Below are positions 17,830-26,778 of a stretch of DNA of 58,607 bases, one piece after another. Both the position numbers and the translations under genes were made by a program. The notes below the pieces were generated by a model. It was given only the letters and a program-made list of their open reading frames with translations, did not search any database and was not told the DNA's origin. Origin of the DNA: Bacteroidota bacterium (GTDB lineage Bacteria > Bacteroidota > Bacteroidia > B-17B0 > Aurantibacillaceae); assembly GCA_023251755.1 (NCBI GenBank), contig JAHEYF010000022.1, positions 1 through 58,607 on the forward strand. Reading direction: 5' to 3'. The stretch's first letter is position 1, and each line of letters begins with the position of its first letter.

Positions 17830-19950
17830 ATGAAAAAATACCTACTTTTTCTCTTTATCCTTTCCCCCCTGTTGATCTTCTCTCAAAACAACTTTAACTG
17901 CAACAGCGGCAAACTGTTTGAGCAACAGTTGCTGAACGACAGCGCTTTTGCCAACAATCAACAGAGATTAGAACTGGAAACGCAAAATTTTGTATTAAAG
18001 CAACAACAAAATAAAACCACCGCCGGTACTAAAATAATTCCGGTGGTATTCCACATTATTCACACTGGTGGTAGCGAAAACATCAGTATGGCGCAAATAA
18101 AAAACCAGCTGGATATTATGAACAAGGAATACACCCGCACCATGGCCGATACTACCCTTACACCTGCCCCATTTGCAGCCGTAGCCGGTAAATTAGACAT
18201 TGAATTCCGCTTAGCCACCAAAGACCCCAATGGCAATTGTACCAACGGAGTTACCAGAACCTACAATACACTGAGCGTTTGCTCGGTCAACAACAACGAT
18301 GTTAAATCAATTATTTACTGGCCCAGTAACAAATACCTCAACATCTGGATTGTAGCCTCTATGCATTACGCAGGAAGCGTAACGTGTAATGGTGGTGGTT
18401 ATGCCCAGTTTCCGGGAGGTGCAGCCACTACCGACGGAATAGTGATGCGCGGCGATTTGATCGGAAGCATTGGTACCTCGGTAACCAACTCCGGCTGGGG
18501 AAATTTTATGGGCCGTTACCTTGTTCATGAATCGGGCCACTGGTTTAATTTAAGGCACATCTGGGGTGATGCCAATTGTGGCAACGACCTGGTTTCAGAT
18601 ACACCACCGGCGGTAACAGACAATTCGGGCTGCTCCACTTTTCCGCACAACCCCAACAATTCCTGTGGCTCAAATGCCAACGGAGAAATGTTTGACAATT
18701 ACATGGACTATTCGCAAGGGGCCTGCCTCAATATCTTTACACAGGGCCAGGCCACCCGCATGGATGCCGCTTTAAACTCAGGCACTTCGGGCCGGAACAA
18801 TTTATGGAGCAACGCCAATTTAATTGCCACCGGAACAGATGTGTTAACTACACCCAATTGCCCGGCTGTTCCCGAAATCCTTCCTTATACGTATAAAACA
18901 ATTTGTGCCGGTAGTTCAGTCAGTTTTACTGATGTTTCTTACGGAGGTTCCATTTCTTCCCGAACCTGGAACTTTCCCGGCGGAAACGCTTCAAGCCTTA
19001 CCGACTCTATTGTAAGTGTTACCTACTCCACTCCGGGAATATACAACCTTAGCCTGACTATAAACAATGCCAACGGCAGCAACAACAAAACCTTTAATGC
19101 AAGGGTTTATGTGATAAGCAGCACGGCCAGCCCCAATTATACAGCGCCCTTTACCGAAAGTTTTGAAACAGCTTCCCTGTTTTCGGACTGGTACAGTGTT
19201 TCTTCGCCCGGCGATAGTTTGTGGAGGCTGACTTCGGCAACAAGTTATACCGGCTCCAATTGTATAATGATGAAAAATTTTAATGCCAAAGCACCTACCG
19301 AGCATGAAATTATTTCTCCGGCTTACGACCTCAGCAACCTGAGTTCGGTAACTGTAAAATTCAGGTTGAATTTTTCGGTGAGCGATACAACCGATACAGA
19401 CGTTTTAAAAGTGTATGTGTCTAATAATTGCGGTGTAACCTGGACCCAGCGTTATTTTAAAGTAGCCAACGGGGGCTTAAATACAGGTACTCAGCTGCAC
19501 AGCACCAGTTACACGCCCGCTGTAGGCTCAGGCGAATGGAGGCAGGAGACCTTTACCATTCAGAATTTTATGGCCACTACTAATGTGCGTTTAAAATTCA
19601 GGTTCACCAGCGGAGGTGGCAACAATGTATATGTGGATGACATTAACATCAACGGAACCCCTTTGAATGGGATCTCTTCTATTGTTGATACCGAAGAAGG
19701 CCTTTTGATTTACCCCAATCCTTCGCACGATTTGTTTAATCTAAAACTTCAGTTAAAACAGGCTGCCCCTTTAAAAGCAAGCATCAGCGATGTATGTGGC
19801 AAGGAGGTAAACAATTACAACTGGGGAATAGTACCCGAAGGAGAAAATGAACTGACGCTCAACAACAAACACTTATCTCCGGGTATTTATTTTATGACTG
19901 TTTTCTCAGGAAATTTAACACTGGCTCAGAAGAAAATCATCATAGAATAG
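17830..19950 (+). CDS. Secreted M43-family (pappalysin/cytophagalysin-like) zinc metalloprotease with T9SS sorting domain
   Basis: 706 residues. Residues 1-19 form a signal peptide (LLIFSQ). The catalytic motif HESGHWFNLRH (233-243) is the HExxHxxxxxH zinc site of metzincins, and YMDYSQG about 50 residues later is the Met-turn. Around 350-430 lies a PKD-like domain (SFTDVSYGGSISSRTWNFPG), then a jelly-roll/MAM-like domain (SFETASLFSDW ... FRFTSGGGNNVYVDDI, about 440-620). The last 75 residues (IYPNPSHDLFNL ... LSPGIYFMTV ... KKIIIE) are a type A T9SS C-terminal sorting domain, so the protein is exported and anchored or released at the cell surface. It stands alone: the tRNA is behind it and a convergent regulator follows. 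It probably degrades extracellular proteins. Confidence 0.9.
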   Translation: MKKYLLFLFILSPLLIFSQNNFNCNSGKLFEQQLLNDSAFANNQQRLELETQNFVLKQQQNKTTAGTKIIPVVFHIIHTGGSENISMAQIKNQLDIMNKEYTRTMADTTLTPAPFAAVAGKLDIEFRLATKDPNGNCTNGVTRTYNTLSVCSVNNNDVKSIIYWPSNKYLNIWIVASMHYAGSVTCNGGGYAQFPGGAATTDGIVMRGDLIGSIGTSVTNSGWGNFMGRYLVHESGHWFNLRHIWGDANCGNDLVSDTPPAVTDNSGCSTFPHNPNNSCGSNANGEMFDNYMDYSQGACLNIFTQGQATRMDAALNSGTSGRNNLWSNANLIATGTDVLTTPNCPAVPEILPYTYKTICAGSSVSFTDVSYGGSISSRTWNFPGGNASSLTDSIVSVTYSTPGIYNLSLTINNANGSNNKTFNARVYVISSTASPNYTAPFTESFETASLFSDWYSVSSPGDSLWRLTSATSYTGSNCIMMKNFNAKAPTEHEIISPAYDLSNLSSVTVKFRLNFSVSDTTDTDVLKVYVSNNCGVTWTQRYFKVANGGLNTGTQLHSTSYTPAVGSGEWRQETFTIQNFMATTNVRLKFRFTSGGGNNVYVDDININGTPLNGISSIVDTEEGLLIYPNPSHDLFNLKLQLKQAAPLKASISDVCGKEVNNYNWGIVPEGENELTLNNKHLSPGIYFMTVFSGNLTLAQKKIIIE

Positions 19951-20035
19951 TTCACTCGTTTATTCGTTTATAAGTTCAACCAGACTATTGAACTTATAAA
20001 CGACTGAACAAAAGAACGTGAAACGATTAAACTTA
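19951..20035. terminator. Bidirectional hairpin built of TTTATTCGTTTA words
   Basis: Perfect 14-bp inverted repeat GTTTATAAGTTCAA (19966-19979) and TTGAACTTATAAAC (19988-20001) with an 8-nt loop, flanked by further TTTATTCGTT and GAACAAAAGAACG words. It lies exactly between two convergent genes and may end both transcripts. There is no long T-run, so the terminator role is inferred. Confidence 0.55.
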
Positions 20036-20368
20036 TAAACTTTTCTTCCCCTTCAGCTTCAGGTCCCTTAAAAAGGCCTGGATTACGCTCAGGATAATGA
20101 CCTTGTCTGCTTCCGCTAAACGGTCCAGGTCTTTGCACACTTTAAGTATACGGGCATCACCAATCAGGTGCTGGTCGTCGCTTAATAAATAATCTAAGGA
20201 AACCTCCAGTTTGTCCGCAATTTTTTTAATAATCGCTGCTGACGGGATTACTTCATCCTTTTCGTAAGTAGAAATGTTTTTCTGGTACGAGCCAATACTC
20301 TCGGCCAGTTGGGTTTGGGTCACCCCTTTTTCTGTGCGGTACTTCTTAATTTTTTTTCCTATGGACAT
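20033..20368 (-). CDS. XRE-family helix-turn-helix regulator
   Basis: 111 residues. Residues 1-65 are a Cro/C1-type DNA-binding domain (GKKIKKYRTEKGVTQTQLAE, then YEKDEVIPSAAIIKKIADKL and LDYLLSDD). The C-terminal 45 residues are helical and may dimerise. It is divergent from the 59-residue gene at 20489, and the promoters of the two lie within the shared 120-bp gap, so it may control that gene and itself. No clear perfect operator palindrome was found; an AATATGTATATT element at 20419-20430 is the nearest. Confidence 0.85.
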   Translation of the reverse strand: MSIGKKIKKYRTEKGVTQTQLAESIGSYQKNISTYEKDEVIPSAAIIKKIADKLEVSLDYLLSDDQHLIGDARILKVCKDLDRLAEADKVIILSVIQAFLRDLKLKGKKSL

Positions 20369-20370
20369 TA

Positions 20371-20378
20371 CAAAAGTA
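20371..20378 (-). promoter_or_regulatory. -7 element of the XRE regulator, implying a leaderless or near-leaderless mRNA
   Basis: On the minus strand TACTTTTG matches TAnnTTTG and ends only two bases before the ATG. With the usual few-base distance to the start site, transcription would begin at or next to the start codon. No good -33 TTG was found. Confidence 0.45.
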
Positions 20379-20435
20379 AAAATAAGTATAGCATCCCATA
20401 GTCTGTCAAAATAAGGCTAATATGTATATTATTAA

Positions 20436-20465
20436 TTGTTTATTAAGGTTTATAGTATATATTTG
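20436..20465 (+). promoter_or_regulatory. Bacteroidota promoter of the 59-residue gene
   Basis: TTG at 20436-20438, 19-bp spacer, TATATTTG at 20458-20465: a full match to the Bacteroidota -33/-7 layout. It is 23 bp before the ATG at 20489. Confidence 0.7.
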
Positions 20466-20488
20466 TGCAATAAATAAAACCAAACAAC

Positions 20489-20668
20489 ATGGAAAAAAGA
20501 AAAAAACAACAATTGGGTCTCACCAAAAAATTGTACCGCATGCAGGATGATTTAACTGAATTAAAAGATTATTTTGAAGAAGGCGGGGCAGACAGAAGGC
20601 TCCTGCAGCGTATTCAACGCATGCAGTTCAGGGTAGTTTATTTTATAGACAGAATACAATTTGATTAA
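20489..20668 (+). CDS. Small charged coiled-coil-like protein (59 aa)
   Basis: ATG at 20489 to TAA at 20666-20668. The sequence is very basic at the start (MEKRKKQQ), then predicted all-helical with a heptad-like pattern (LYRMQDDLTELKDYFEEGG) and a second helix RRLLQRIQRMQFRVVYFIDR. It has a strong promoter and is divergent from the XRE regulator, which supports it as a real gene despite its size. I do not recognise a family. It could be a regulator partner, an antitoxin-like protein or a small structural protein. The stop is 6 bp from the end of the convergent cyclase gene. Confidence 0.65.
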   Translation: MEKRKKQQLGLTKKLYRMQDDLTELKDYFEEGGADRRLLQRIQRMQFRVVYFIDRIQFD

Positions 20669-20674
20669 GCCGCT

Positions 20675-21427
20675 CTATGGCATTACCGTGTACAACACCG
20701 GTTTACTCGGACTTGCATCGTTTTCAAAACTTGCTATCTGTAAGTTAAGAATGTATGTTCCATCGAAGATGGTATTCGGAACATAAATTAATTCTGTAAT
20801 CGTACGCTGTTGCTGCGTGTTTTGCGGGTACTCCCAAAAGGCATGATGAGCCAATAATTTTCCATCATCTGCTTCCTTGTCTACCGAAGGCATATCGAAC
20901 AATAAATGATCGATGCCCAGGTCTACAATAAAACTTAGTGCCGCTGGTTCAATATAGGGAGGATTGGTATTGGAATACTGCATGGTTAATTTCGAAGGCG
21001 GGTTCGATAAGGTACGTATAACAAGGGCTTCGGGCTTTTTACCGCCAAGCATCTTTTCAATTTGTTGTTTGGTAATCACTACATCCCCATTTTCTTTGTA
21101 TTCAGGTAAAACAGTAATTAATTCGGCCACAAACATAAAACGTTTCAGGCACTGGTTAATGCTGTAATCCTCTTTACTGATGTGCCCCACACATTCGGTA
21201 TGGGTACCGTTGCCATGGGGGTTAAAGGTAAGTTTGCGGAAGTTTACTGAACCACCCTGCTTTACATCGCCCACCCAGTCACCCATACGTACAGGTTCTG
21301 CCTGCATCGGCTCTACATACCAGGCGCTTACACAATCCCTGCCACTGTGCAGGGGAATAGAAATATCAATGGGCTGAAAAAAATCAAGCCTGTAGGTTTG
21401 TCCTTTGTGTAAGAGTGTTGCAATCAT
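20675..21427 (-). CDS. Cyclase-family metal-dependent hydrolase (kynurenine formamidase-like)
   Basis: 250 residues. H-G-N-G-T-H-T-E-C (71-79) matches the family motif HxGTHxD that binds the metal; DISIPLHSGRD near the start and HHAFWEYPQN near 195 complete the fold. Members include bacterial kynurenine formamidase and isatin hydrolase, but many are uncharacterised. The usual aspartate after the second histidine is E78 here, a mild departure. It lies 9 bp downstream of hemW on the same strand, so the two are probably co-transcribed. The substrate is unknown; no other tryptophan-catabolism gene is adjacent, although a RidA/aminomuconate-deaminase-like gene lies 28 kb away. Confidence 0.75.
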   Translation of the reverse strand: MIATLLHKGQTYRLDFFQPIDISIPLHSGRDCVSAWYVEPMQAEPVRMGDWVGDVKQGGSVNFRKLTFNPHGNGTHTECVGHISKEDYSINQCLKRFMFVAELITVLPEYKENGDVVITKQQIEKMLGGKKPEALVIRTLSNPPSKLTMQYSNTNPPYIEPAALSFIVDLGIDHLLFDMPSVDKEADDGKLLAHHAFWEYPQNTQQQRTITELIYVPNTIFDGTYILNLQIASFENDASPSKPVLYTVMP

Positions 21428-21436
21428 CAGCTAAAG

Positions 21437-22561
21437 TTAGATAAAAAGATCAGAAGCAATTCTATCGGCTAATAATTTTCCTTTGTCGCTTAAAACAAAA
21501 TAATTTCCCTGCAACAGGGCATGCCCTGAATGCACATAAGGCTCAATTTTTTTGGTGAAATGGTCCAGGTACTTGTCTCCGAAAGTACCCTGAATATAAT
21601 GGGGGGCAGTTCCCCACATTGTTCTCAGACTGGTCAATATATATTCATTGTAAGCCTGTTCAGTTGTCAGCTCTTCGGTTTCAGCAGGCACGATGCCTTC
21701 ATTTATTTTTTTAATATACAGGTTGTTGTTGCTGATGTTCCATTGCCTCGATGTTCCGTTAAAAGAATGTGCAGAAGGTCCTAAACCCAGGTATTTTGCA
21801 CCTTTCCAATAACTGCTGTTGTGTCTGGAATAAAAGCCCTCTTTACAAAAATTAGAAATTTCATAGTGTATAAATCCATTCCGTTTTGCAGCCTGCATCA
21901 GGGTATTAAACTGAGTAGCGCTCAACTGATCATCTGTTTCTGCTTCCTCACCTTTTTTTACAAGATGCCCCAATGTTGTTTTCATTTCAACTGTAAGATT
22001 ATAAGCCGAAAGGTGTTGTACGTTTAAATCAAAGGCTTTATTCAGATTGTCTAACCACAATTGGTTCGTCTGAAATTTTGACCCATAGATCAGGTCGATG
22101 GAAATATTGCTAAACCCTGCATCCTGCGCTTTCTTCACACAGTCTTCTGCCTGCACAGCTGTATGGTTCCGGTTCATCCATTTTAATTCTTCCTCATTAA
22201 ACGATTGCAAACCTATACTTAAACGATTGATGCCTGCAGCTTTCAATTCTTTTAAGTAAGCCCCGTTTAAATCATCCGGGTTGCATTCCAATGTTATTTC
22301 GGGAGTTTCAGATACCTTGTGCAAAGCATATACCTGGTTTAACAGCGATAACAATTCTGCCTGGTTTAAAACACTGGGCGTGCCACCCCCAAAATAAATG
22401 GTTTCAACAGGTTCATGGCCCAGATAATCTTTGCGCAACTCATGTTCGGTCAGCATAGACTTCAATAATCCGGATTTGTTTTTTAAGGAAGTGGAAAAGT
22501 GAAAATCGCAGTAAATACAGGCTTTGTGGCAAAAGGGAATGTGGATATAGATACCGGGCAT
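21437..22561 (-). CDS. hemW: Radical SAM heme chaperone HemW
   Basis: 374 residues. The N-terminus IYIHIPFCHKACIYCDFHF holds the C11-x3-C15-x2-C18 cluster motif plus the phenylalanine and histidine typical of HemW rather than coproporphyrinogen dehydrogenase HemN. YFGGGTPSVL, GLQSFNEEELKWMNRNH and NLTVE follow in the family order, and a C-terminal HemN-type domain spans about 290-370. HemW binds heme and passes it to respiratory proteins. The start is set by the MPGIY methionine. It is first in a two-gene unit with the cyclase. Confidence 0.92.
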   Translation of the reverse strand: MPGIYIHIPFCHKACIYCDFHFSTSLKNKSGLLKSMLTEHELRKDYLGHEPVETIYFGGGTPSVLNQAELLSLLNQVYALHKVSETPEITLECNPDDLNGAYLKELKAAGINRLSIGLQSFNEEELKWMNRNHTAVQAEDCVKKAQDAGFSNISIDLIYGSKFQTNQLWLDNLNKAFDLNVQHLSAYNLTVEMKTTLGHLVKKGEEAETDDQLSATQFNTLMQAAKRNGFIHYEISNFCKEGFYSRHNSSYWKGAKYLGLGPSAHSFNGTSRQWNISNNNLYIKKINEGIVPAETEELTTEQAYNEYILTSLRTMWGTAPHYIQGTFGDKYLDHFTKKIEPYVHSGHALLQGNYFVLSDKGKLLADRIASDLFI

Positions 22562-22772
22562 TTTACGAAGTTAAGAGTTAAAAGTCAAAAGTTAAAAGCC
22601 AGGAGCCAAAAGCGATTTCGTTTATGTAAATGCCTTTATGGCTTATTTTTTATTGCTTATGGCTTTTCCTTTATTCAGTTCTATCGTTTATTTGTTCACT
22701 CGTTTAACAGTTCCATTCAACTATTGAACACCTGAACGAATAAACAAGTGAACTATTTCCCTTTGCGGGGTA
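22562..22772. repeat. Intergenic word repeats with long inverted repeat
   Basis: At 22568-22610 there are GTTAAGAGTTAAAAGTCAAA / GTTAAAAGCC words, then GCTTATTTTTTATTGCTTATGGC, and at 22680-22754 TTTATTTGTTCACTCGTTTAAC facing CGAATAAACAAGTGAAC. The latter pair can form an imperfect stem around TTCAACTATTGAAC. It follows the O-antigen-ligase-like gene and precedes hemW on the minus strand. No gene is present. Confidence 0.6.
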
Positions 22773-24071
22773 CTAATCAGTGGAATCCTCAAAAACCTTT
22801 GCAGATAAAGGAAGCAGCAATCCGATAATAATTTCCCCCTGGTAACGGTCGAGCATATTTTCGGTTAAAAAACAAAAAGCAAGCAAAGCAAAAATGCTCA
22901 GGGCCAGGAATTGTTTTTGTTTTATAAAAATAAGTACGGGGTACAAAACAAAAACAAACACAAACACCATTAAACCTACAATGCCCATGCTTATTACAAT
23001 ATCAAGGTATTGGCTGTGCGTATTTTTTTCAGTGCTATAGCCGTATATAAAATTTTTCTCTTTGTATTTTTGAAGTAAATCCGCTTTTTTATCACCGAGG
23101 CCACTTCCAAAAACCGGCTGTTGTTGTATAAGTTCTTTCGCACATTGCCATATCGCCACCCGCGTATTGGTGCTGTTCCATTTGGTTGAATCGTAAGCCG
23201 CATTAAAATGGTTTTCGCGCTGTGCATTGTCAAACTGAAACTCCGTTTGTGTAAGGCCGGTAAAACGCGATAAAGTTTTGGGAAACATTTTACTGAGGAT
23301 AACACATCCTATACTTAAACTAAAAAGTACAAGGCTGAGTTCCATCCATTTTTTCCGTTGAATAAAACGGGAAAAAAGTAAAACAAGCGAGATCAATAAC
23401 AAACTCAACATCGCTGTTTTACTGGCCAATAAAAAACAAATAAAACACAACCAGCCTATACTCAAATAAAACAGTCCCTTTATTTTTTTAAATTTTTCAT
23501 CCGGATTAAGCAAAAAAGAAATAAAAATAAAAACAGCCGAGTTCACATAAAAAGCAAAGTACACAGCCTGTTTGCCCAATAAAAGATCCGAAACATTATC
23601 ATTGTATAAATACCCTGTGTCTTTTGTTTTAATGGTCAGAAAAACACTGTACACAAAACCGGCAACAGAAGCAATGGTGGTGGCAAAAGCATAGAAAACC
23701 GCGATCGTATTCCATGTTCTTTTTTCGAAGTTAATAAGTGCAAAAGCCAATGGCAACAAAAATACCGGCGCCCTTAAACTCAGTACCTGAAACCCGGTGG
23801 AGGAATCGGAAGAATAAAAAAGGCTGATGACCTGAAGAAAGAAAAACAAAATAAAACCCAGGTTGACTTTATTTTTTGTGAATTGTGCGGCATAATTTTT
23901 TGGGCTGCAATTAAAAAAAGCGAGGACTGTTATTGCTGCAATGAATACGTTGCTGACTACAGGGGAGCTTTTTAAGAAAAGTGAACAGATGTATAAAAGG
24001 AGGAGCCAATAGATACCCGCTGTGTATTTTCCATTTTGTTGGTCTTCTTTAAAAGAAAAAAGTGAAGGCAT
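22773..24071 (-). CDS. O-antigen ligase/polymerase family membrane protein
   Basis: 432 residues with about ten to twelve hydrophobic segments and a large loop in the second half holding AYDSTKWNSTNTRVAIWQCA and GSGLGDKK, then NTHSQYLDIVISMGIVG. This arrangement (loop with R, then H-x-x-Y/H before a membrane helix) is the Wzy_C/WaaL signature. Such proteins polymerise or ligate lipid-linked glycans at the periplasmic face. The upstream gene on the same strand, 39 bp away, is a glycosyltransferase, which fits a small glycan-assembly pair. Ligase and polymerase cannot be separated by sequence alone. Confidence 0.82.
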   Translation of the reverse strand: MPSLFSFKEDQQNGKYTAGIYWLLLLYICSLFLKSSPVVSNVFIAAITVLAFFNCSPKNYAAQFTKNKVNLGFILFFFLQVISLFYSSDSSTGFQVLSLRAPVFLLPLAFALINFEKRTWNTIAVFYAFATTIASVAGFVYSVFLTIKTKDTGYLYNDNVSDLLLGKQAVYFAFYVNSAVFIFISFLLNPDEKFKKIKGLFYLSIGWLCFICFLLASKTAMLSLLLISLVLLFSRFIQRKKWMELSLVLFSLSIGCVILSKMFPKTLSRFTGLTQTEFQFDNAQRENHFNAAYDSTKWNSTNTRVAIWQCAKELIQQQPVFGSGLGDKKADLLQKYKEKNFIYGYSTEKNTHSQYLDIVISMGIVGLMVFVFVFVLYPVLIFIKQKQFLALSIFALLAFCFLTENMLDRYQGEIIIGLLLPLSAKVFEDSTD

Positions 24072-24110
24072 AATTTAAAACAAGCTCTATACAAAGGAAC
24101 GAAAAAAACA

Positions 24111-25274
24111 CTATTGAACACTCTGCCTGCCCCTGATGGCCAACAGGGCCTGTTCCAGGTTTTTCAGCTGGTTCACATTGAGTTTTTTACAGGCCAGCGA
24201 ACTCACTTCCATGTATTTTAAATTATAACGTATAGCCGTTTCTTCAATGTTAAAATAATCCTTGCACACTTCCAATGAGTTTAAACCCATGGAATAAGTG
24301 ATTTCTTTATTGAGATAAAAATTAATAATATAACTCACGGCTTCTTCCTTCGATTGAAAAACTTCACCGTTGAATCCGCTTTTTACCAGGTCAATATTGC
24401 CGGTGCAATGCGACAGCAACAAACATTTTCCCATGGCCATTGCTTCCATTACGGCAAAAGGCAAACCTTCAAATATGGAAGTAGACAGGTATAAATCTGC
24501 TTTGGCAATCTCGTTGCGGACACCTTCTTTGCTCAGCCAGCCGGTTACAGTGATGTTTGGAGCATCCAGCATGGCGCATTCTTCCCCATCACCGATCCAT
24601 ATAAATTCAAAATGTTTTAAATCAATAAATGCTTTGGCAATCTCGTTAAAGTATTTAGGGTTTTTCTGGTCCACTACCCGGCCCGTTGTAACAATCCTGA
24701 ATTTGTTGTAGTTTTTATTGAAGATAAAAGAGTGCTTTCCTATTTTTGTCCCGTTGTTAATGAACTCCGCTTCAATGCCCCTTTTATTGTATTCCTCCTG
24801 TTCAGAGGCCGAAGCACAAATTACTTTTCCACCAAAACGATGGGCAATTTTTTCGAGCTGCTCGTAAAATTTTAATTTAAACCCACTCACATTGTTCATC
24901 AAAAAAGGCGCGCCATTGGGAGTGTAAATCACCTGTTTCAAGCCCAGTTGTTTGCAGGCAATACGGCCTAAAAACCCGGCTTTGGAAGAATGCAAATGAA
25001 CAACATCAGCGGTTTTGAAACGGCGCAGGATGCTAACCAGTTCAAAATAGGCGAAAGAATCTTTAAGCAGGTTAACGTTCCGCTGGGCAGATTTCCAGTG
25101 AATAAAACGAATGTTTTTTTGGGGAAATATTTTCTTTACATCTTTGGGATCTGCTAATTCCTTCCGCTCACCATGAATAATGATGTGGTAATGCTCGTTC
25201 ATTTGTTCCGAGAGCAGTTTCAAAAAGGTAGCAAGTCCTCCGGCAAAAGGGTCTACAACATGTACTATCTTCAT
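24111..25274 (-). CDS. Family GT4-like glycosyltransferase
   Basis: 387 residues. The N-terminal domain opens MKIVHVVDPFAGGLATFLK (acceptor-side fold) and has DVVHLHSSKAGFLGR near 93-107. The C-terminal GT1 domain has IVTTGRVVDQKNP, FIWIGDGEE, VTGWLSKEGV and the donor-binding E-x7-E region STSIFEGLPFAVMEAMAMGK (about 265-285). It transfers a sugar from a nucleotide donor to a growing glycan in the cytoplasm. It precedes the O-antigen-ligase-like gene by 39 bp on the same strand. Donor and acceptor are unknown. Confidence 0.87.
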   Translation of the reverse strand: MKIVHVVDPFAGGLATFLKLLSEQMNEHYHIIIHGERKELADPKDVKKIFPQKNIRFIHWKSAQRNVNLLKDSFAYFELVSILRRFKTADVVHLHSSKAGFLGRIACKQLGLKQVIYTPNGAPFLMNNVSGFKLKFYEQLEKIAHRFGGKVICASASEQEEYNKRGIEAEFINNGTKIGKHSFIFNKNYNKFRIVTTGRVVDQKNPKYFNEIAKAFIDLKHFEFIWIGDGEECAMLDAPNITVTGWLSKEGVRNEIAKADLYLSTSIFEGLPFAVMEAMAMGKCLLLSHCTGNIDLVKSGFNGEVFQSKEEAVSYIINFYLNKEITYSMGLNSLEVCKDYFNIEETAIRYNLKYMEVSSLACKKLNVNQLKNLEQALLAIRGRQSVQ

Positions 25275-25819
25275 TTCCGCCGTTTATTTAAATATACCAT
25301 CATCAGTTCTTAGTTAAATAGTTCACCAGTTTATTCGTTCATTTGTTTAATCGTCACCGGGATCGTCCTTTGAACTTTAAATTTTAAACTTTGAATTAAA
25401 TACTACTATTAAATTACTAAATAATTTCATTGTTTTATTCTTCCGGTGTTCATAACCGAATCATATTATAAGTAAAGTTAATCAGTTTCTGCTTTATAAA
25501 AAAGCCGCAGACTCAATTTATAGCACGCAAATCTTTCGTAATCGTAATAAACCTACACCTCATCGAATTCAACAATTTCATTCCTGTCTTAAAAGGGCAC
25601 AAAGATAATCCATTAATTTCTGCGGTGCAGAAAAAACATACAAATGGCGTGTTTTTTCCCATAACCGGCCTATGAATAGGAATAACCGGTCGTTGAATCC
25701 AACAAAAAGCTGACTTTTATCCACAAAAAAGGAATTACCTTAACAGGACTCCTCTGAGTTTGAGTAAAAAATACGCTCATTATTATTTCGCTCAAAAATT
25801 AATGAACCTGAAGTAAAAT
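25275..25819. other. 545-bp intergenic region, no gene seen
   Basis: It contains a TTTATTCGTTCATTTGTTTAA word at about 25329-25350 and a self-complementary TTTGAACTTTAAATTTTAAA / CTTTGAATTAAA stretch at 25370-25400, both members of dispersed families. The rest is AT-rich with no open frame, RNA gene or full promoter that I recognise. It lies downstream of vanZ and upstream of the glycosyltransferase on the minus strand. Confidence 0.55.
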
Positions 25820-26212
25820 TTATGAAGCGAAAAAACGGAATCTTGCCTGTAGTTTTTTAAAGAGGAGTAAGCCTGTAATACAACCAAGGCTATTGGCCGT
25901 AAAGTCCAATACATCGCCGCTACGATCCATAAAACAATAGGATTGCATGAGTTCGAGCAGTCCACCGTAGGCCACACAAAGGGACAAAGAAACAAACCGA
26001 TAATTTTTTTGTACAGCAACAAAACGTGTTTGCAGGTGCAGGCCCCGCATAAGCAATACCTGCTGAAAAAAGAAGATGGAAGCGTGTACAAATTTATCGA
26101 AGGAAAGCAGTTCTAACCAGCTGATGTGCGGAATAGATTTACCGGGCATACTGCACAAAGCAAATATTACTGAAGCCCAGGCAAAGGCAGGTAAGTTAGA
26201 CCGTAAAAACAT
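25820..26212 (-). CDS. VanZ-like family membrane protein
   Basis: 130 residues with about four hydrophobic segments. It shows the VanZ-family pattern: ALCSMPGKSIP after the first helix, DKFVHASIFFF, GGLLELMQ and a closing RSGDVLDFTANSLGCITGLL. VanZ confers low teicoplanin resistance in enterococci, but most such proteins have no proven function. It starts 40 bp after the gcvH stop, beyond a terminator hairpin, so it is either transcribed by read-through or from an unseen promoter. A longer frame shifted by one base in the same region is a shadow. Confidence 0.82.
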   Translation of the reverse strand: MFLRSNLPAFAWASVIFALCSMPGKSIPHISWLELLSFDKFVHASIFFFQQVLLMRGLHLQTRFVAVQKNYRFVSLSLCVAYGGLLELMQSYCFMDRSGDVLDFTANSLGCITGLLLFKKLQARFRFFAS

Positions 26213-26214
26213 AA

Positions 26215-26246
26215 TACAAAAAAGCCCTTCGCTGCGGAAGGGCTTT
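26215..26246 (-). terminator. Terminator of gcvH
   Basis: Perfect 10-bp stem: AAAGCCCTTC (26221-26230) and GAAGGGCTTT (26237-26246), loop of 6. On the minus strand it is followed by more T residues, giving TTTTTTGT. It sits between gcvH and the VanZ-like gene. Confidence 0.8.
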
Positions 26247-26251
26247 GGGTG

Positions 26252-26632
26252 TTAAACTCCTATTAATTTTTTATAATCGGTAGCGGAAAGAAGCTGGGCT
26301 AATTCAGCAGGGCTTTCAATTCGTGCTTTAATCATCCAACCTGCCCCATAAGGGTCTTTGTTTACCAATTCCGGGTTGGCATCAATTCCTCCGTTTACTT
26401 CAAGCACATTACCTGTAATGGGCATAAACAGATCCGATACTGTTTTTACTGCTTCTACGGTACCAAATACTTCTTCAATGGCTACCGATTCGCCCACTGT
26501 ATTTACATCCACATAAACGATGTCACCCAGTTCTTTTTGTGCAAAATCAGTAATACCTATTGTGGCTACATCGCCATCAACCTTAACCCATTCATGGTCT
26601 TTGGTGTATTTTAACTCTTCAGGAAAATTCAT
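26252..26632 (-). CDS. gcvH: Glycine cleavage system H protein
   Basis: 126 residues, full length for the family. The lipoyl-bearing lysine is K63 in [14 protein letters not shown], preceded by the conserved [10 protein letters not shown]. The C-terminal [13 protein letters not shown] is also conserved. The lipoylated arm shuttles the aminomethyl group of glycine between the P, T and L proteins. No gcvP or gcvT lies in the window, which is common in Bacteroidota, where H protein is often separate. It has its own -7 element and terminator. Confidence 0.96.
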   Translation of the reverse strand: MNFPEELKYTKDHEWVKVDGDVATIGITDFAQKELGDIVYVDVNTVGESVAIEEVFGTVEAVKTVSDLFMPITGNVLEVNGGIDANPELVNKDPYGAGWMIKARIESPAELAQLLSATDYKKLIGV

Positions 26633-26655
26633 AGTAATTTTTTGTTTTAGTGGGG

Positions 26656-26663
26656 CAAATATA
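26656..26663 (-). promoter_or_regulatory. -7 element of gcvH
   Basis: TATATTTG on the minus strand, matching TAnnTTTG, 24 bp before the gcvH ATG. No clear TTG at the expected -33 distance. Confidence 0.5.
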
Positions 26664-26760
26664 CAGATTATTTAATACGATAAATAGCGGAATTTTCGCC
26701 GAAATCATATACTGGATTTACCGTTTATCCATAATTTAAATCATCCTCCTTATTTTAATC

Positions 26761-26768
26761 TAACTTTG
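26761..26768 (+). promoter_or_regulatory. -7 element of the ABC ATPase gene
   Basis: TAACTTTG matches TAnnTTTG and ends 10 bp before the ATG at 26779, so the leader would be only a few nucleotides long. Confidence 0.5.
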
Positions 26769-26778
26769 TATTTCCATT

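Noticed and set aside
25275..25819. Possible small RNA or riboswitch in the gap before the glycosyltransferase
   Set aside because: I found no conserved riboswitch core, terminator or promoter pair; only word repeats.
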